NCBI RefSeq assembly: GCF_027579695.1
Contig: NC_083575.1
Span: forward strand, 66,935,154 to 66,999,153
Direction of reading: 5' to 3'
DNA: 64,000 nt
Origin: Neoarius graeffei
Lineage: Eukaryota > Chordata > Actinopteri > Siluriformes > Ariidae
Shown: in pieces, positions 63,301 through 64,000 of the stretch
How the letters are laid out: the number at the start of each line of letters is the position of its first letter
Position numbering within the stretch: position 1 is the first letter of the stretch
The notes under the pieces: model-generated
Databases searched by the model: none
The model's input: only the letters and a program-made list of their open reading frames with translations
Told to the model about the DNA's origin: nothing
Made by a program: the position numbers and the translations under genes

Positions 63301-64000
63301 ATCTTTCCACGATGGCATGATGACCCGTGTTGTGGAAAAAGACATGATGTCTGACTCCTTCCCGGTCACAAACGGAGTAAAACAAGGATGTGTCTTGGCA
63401 CCCACTCTCTTTAGCCTCATGTTTGCCACCATGCTGTTCACAGCACTCTCTGCAACAGACGCAGGACTAACCATTCGCTATAGATGTGACGGTCGGTTCT
63501 TTGACCTACGGCGTCTCAAAGCGAAAACCAAAGTACTGGAGGCCCTAGTGAGAGACTTCCTCTTTGCAGATGACTGTGCCCTTGCTGCTCTCAGCGAGCC
63601 AGATCTGCAAGAACTCGCTAGCTGCCTGTCATCATCCTGTAAGGCTTTCGGACTGACAATCAGCCTGAAGAAAACAGAAGTAATGTTTCAGCCTGCACCA
63701 GGGCTGGTACTACCAGCCCCTCACATCGTGATTGAGGGAACAGAGCTCAACAACATAGAGAGCTTTACCTACCTGGCAAGTACACTGACCTCATCCTGCA
63801 GCATGGACAAAGAAGTGTCAAACAGGATTGCAAAGGCAGGCTCCTCCTTTGGTAGGCTCTGGTCACGGCTGTGGGGCGAACGTAGCATCACACTTCACAC
63901 AAAACTGGCAGTCTATAAGGCAGTCGTCATAACGGCCCTACTCTATGGCTGTGAAACATGGACACTGTACAAAAAACAGCTAAAAGCACTGGACCAGTTT
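60301..64000 (+). mobile_element. Non-LTR retrotransposon (APE endonuclease plus reverse transcriptase), runs off the window
   Basis: A 69-base unit occurs twice at the 5' side (60341-60409, 60410-60478). The endonuclease reads from about 61018: AWNVRTL, ALSETHLADTGE, LLLMGDFNARVGSD, then in another frame HWHQIDYIITRRKDIQDVRI and DCWTDHMLL. The reverse transcriptase is open from about 62918 to the edge: MFVDLTKAFDAV (motif A), GVKQGCVLAPTLFS (B), FADDCAL (C) and CETWTLYKKQ. The sequence between carries frameshifts (near 61550 and 61910), a stop at 62188-62190 and a 234-base insert (62524-62757). Similar proteins are often mislabelled craniofacial development protein 2-like. The clade is not decided here. 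Confidence 0.9.
62524..62757 (-). repeat. Insert of unknown type within the LINE
   Basis: It splits the reading text between AIKQLVEPEQ and LTHDHAPAA. Read on minus it ends with an AATAAAAGAG poly(A)-like signal. It could be a piece of an LTR or of a gene 3' end; not decided. Confidence 0.35.

Overview
The window reads as nuclear DNA of a teleost fish, most likely an otophysan and perhaps a catfish. The clues are host genes with canonical GT-AG introns, very many Tc1/mariner-type elements, at least fifteen copies of a V-core SINE that resembles the Mermaid/Merman-type SINEs described from catfish, long (TA)n and (TG)n arrays, and a low gene density. The species cannot be fixed from sequence alone.

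Four host protein genes are supported. (1) The last three exons of mtg1, a mitochondrial ribosome-associated GTPase, lie on + at 1708-2312. (2) sprn, the prion-related Shadoo protein, lies on - at 8901-9314; it is complete, has one coding exon, and sits tail-to-tail with mtg1 as in other vertebrates. (3) A GPRIN-family gene (G protein-regulated inducer of neurite outgrowth, gprin2/gprin3-like) lies on - at 23397-24803, also in one coding exon. (4) A complete rap1gds1 (smgGDS) gene lies on - at 36841-52771. Fourteen coding exons join into an unbroken 560-codon armadillo-repeat protein.

Layout: 1-9.4 kb holds mtg1 and sprn with Tc1, Harbinger and SINE debris. From 9.4 to 23.4 kb there is no supported gene, only a dense nest of transposons inside transposons. 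From 23.4 to 25 kb is the GPRIN gene. From 25 to 36.6 kb are LINE and SINE copies and (TG)n tandem structures. From 36.8 to 52.8 kb is rap1gds1, whose introns hold a nearly intact Tc1, a Tc1 that carries a TTAA-flanked THAP-encoding element, and several SINEs. From 53 to 59.4 kb are a TTAA-type element, a Tc1 and a Tigger/pogo element. From 60.3 kb to the end is an APE-endonuclease LINE whose reverse transcriptase is still open at the edge of the window.

The host genes do not form an operon-like system. The most notable points are: rap1gds1 lacks any exon for the third armadillo repeat, so a form that mammals make by exon skipping appears fixed in the DNA; two of its 3' splice sites have (UG)n in place of a normal pyrimidine tract; and several TTAA-flanked or TIR elements keep only the first, DNA-binding exon of their transposase-type gene.
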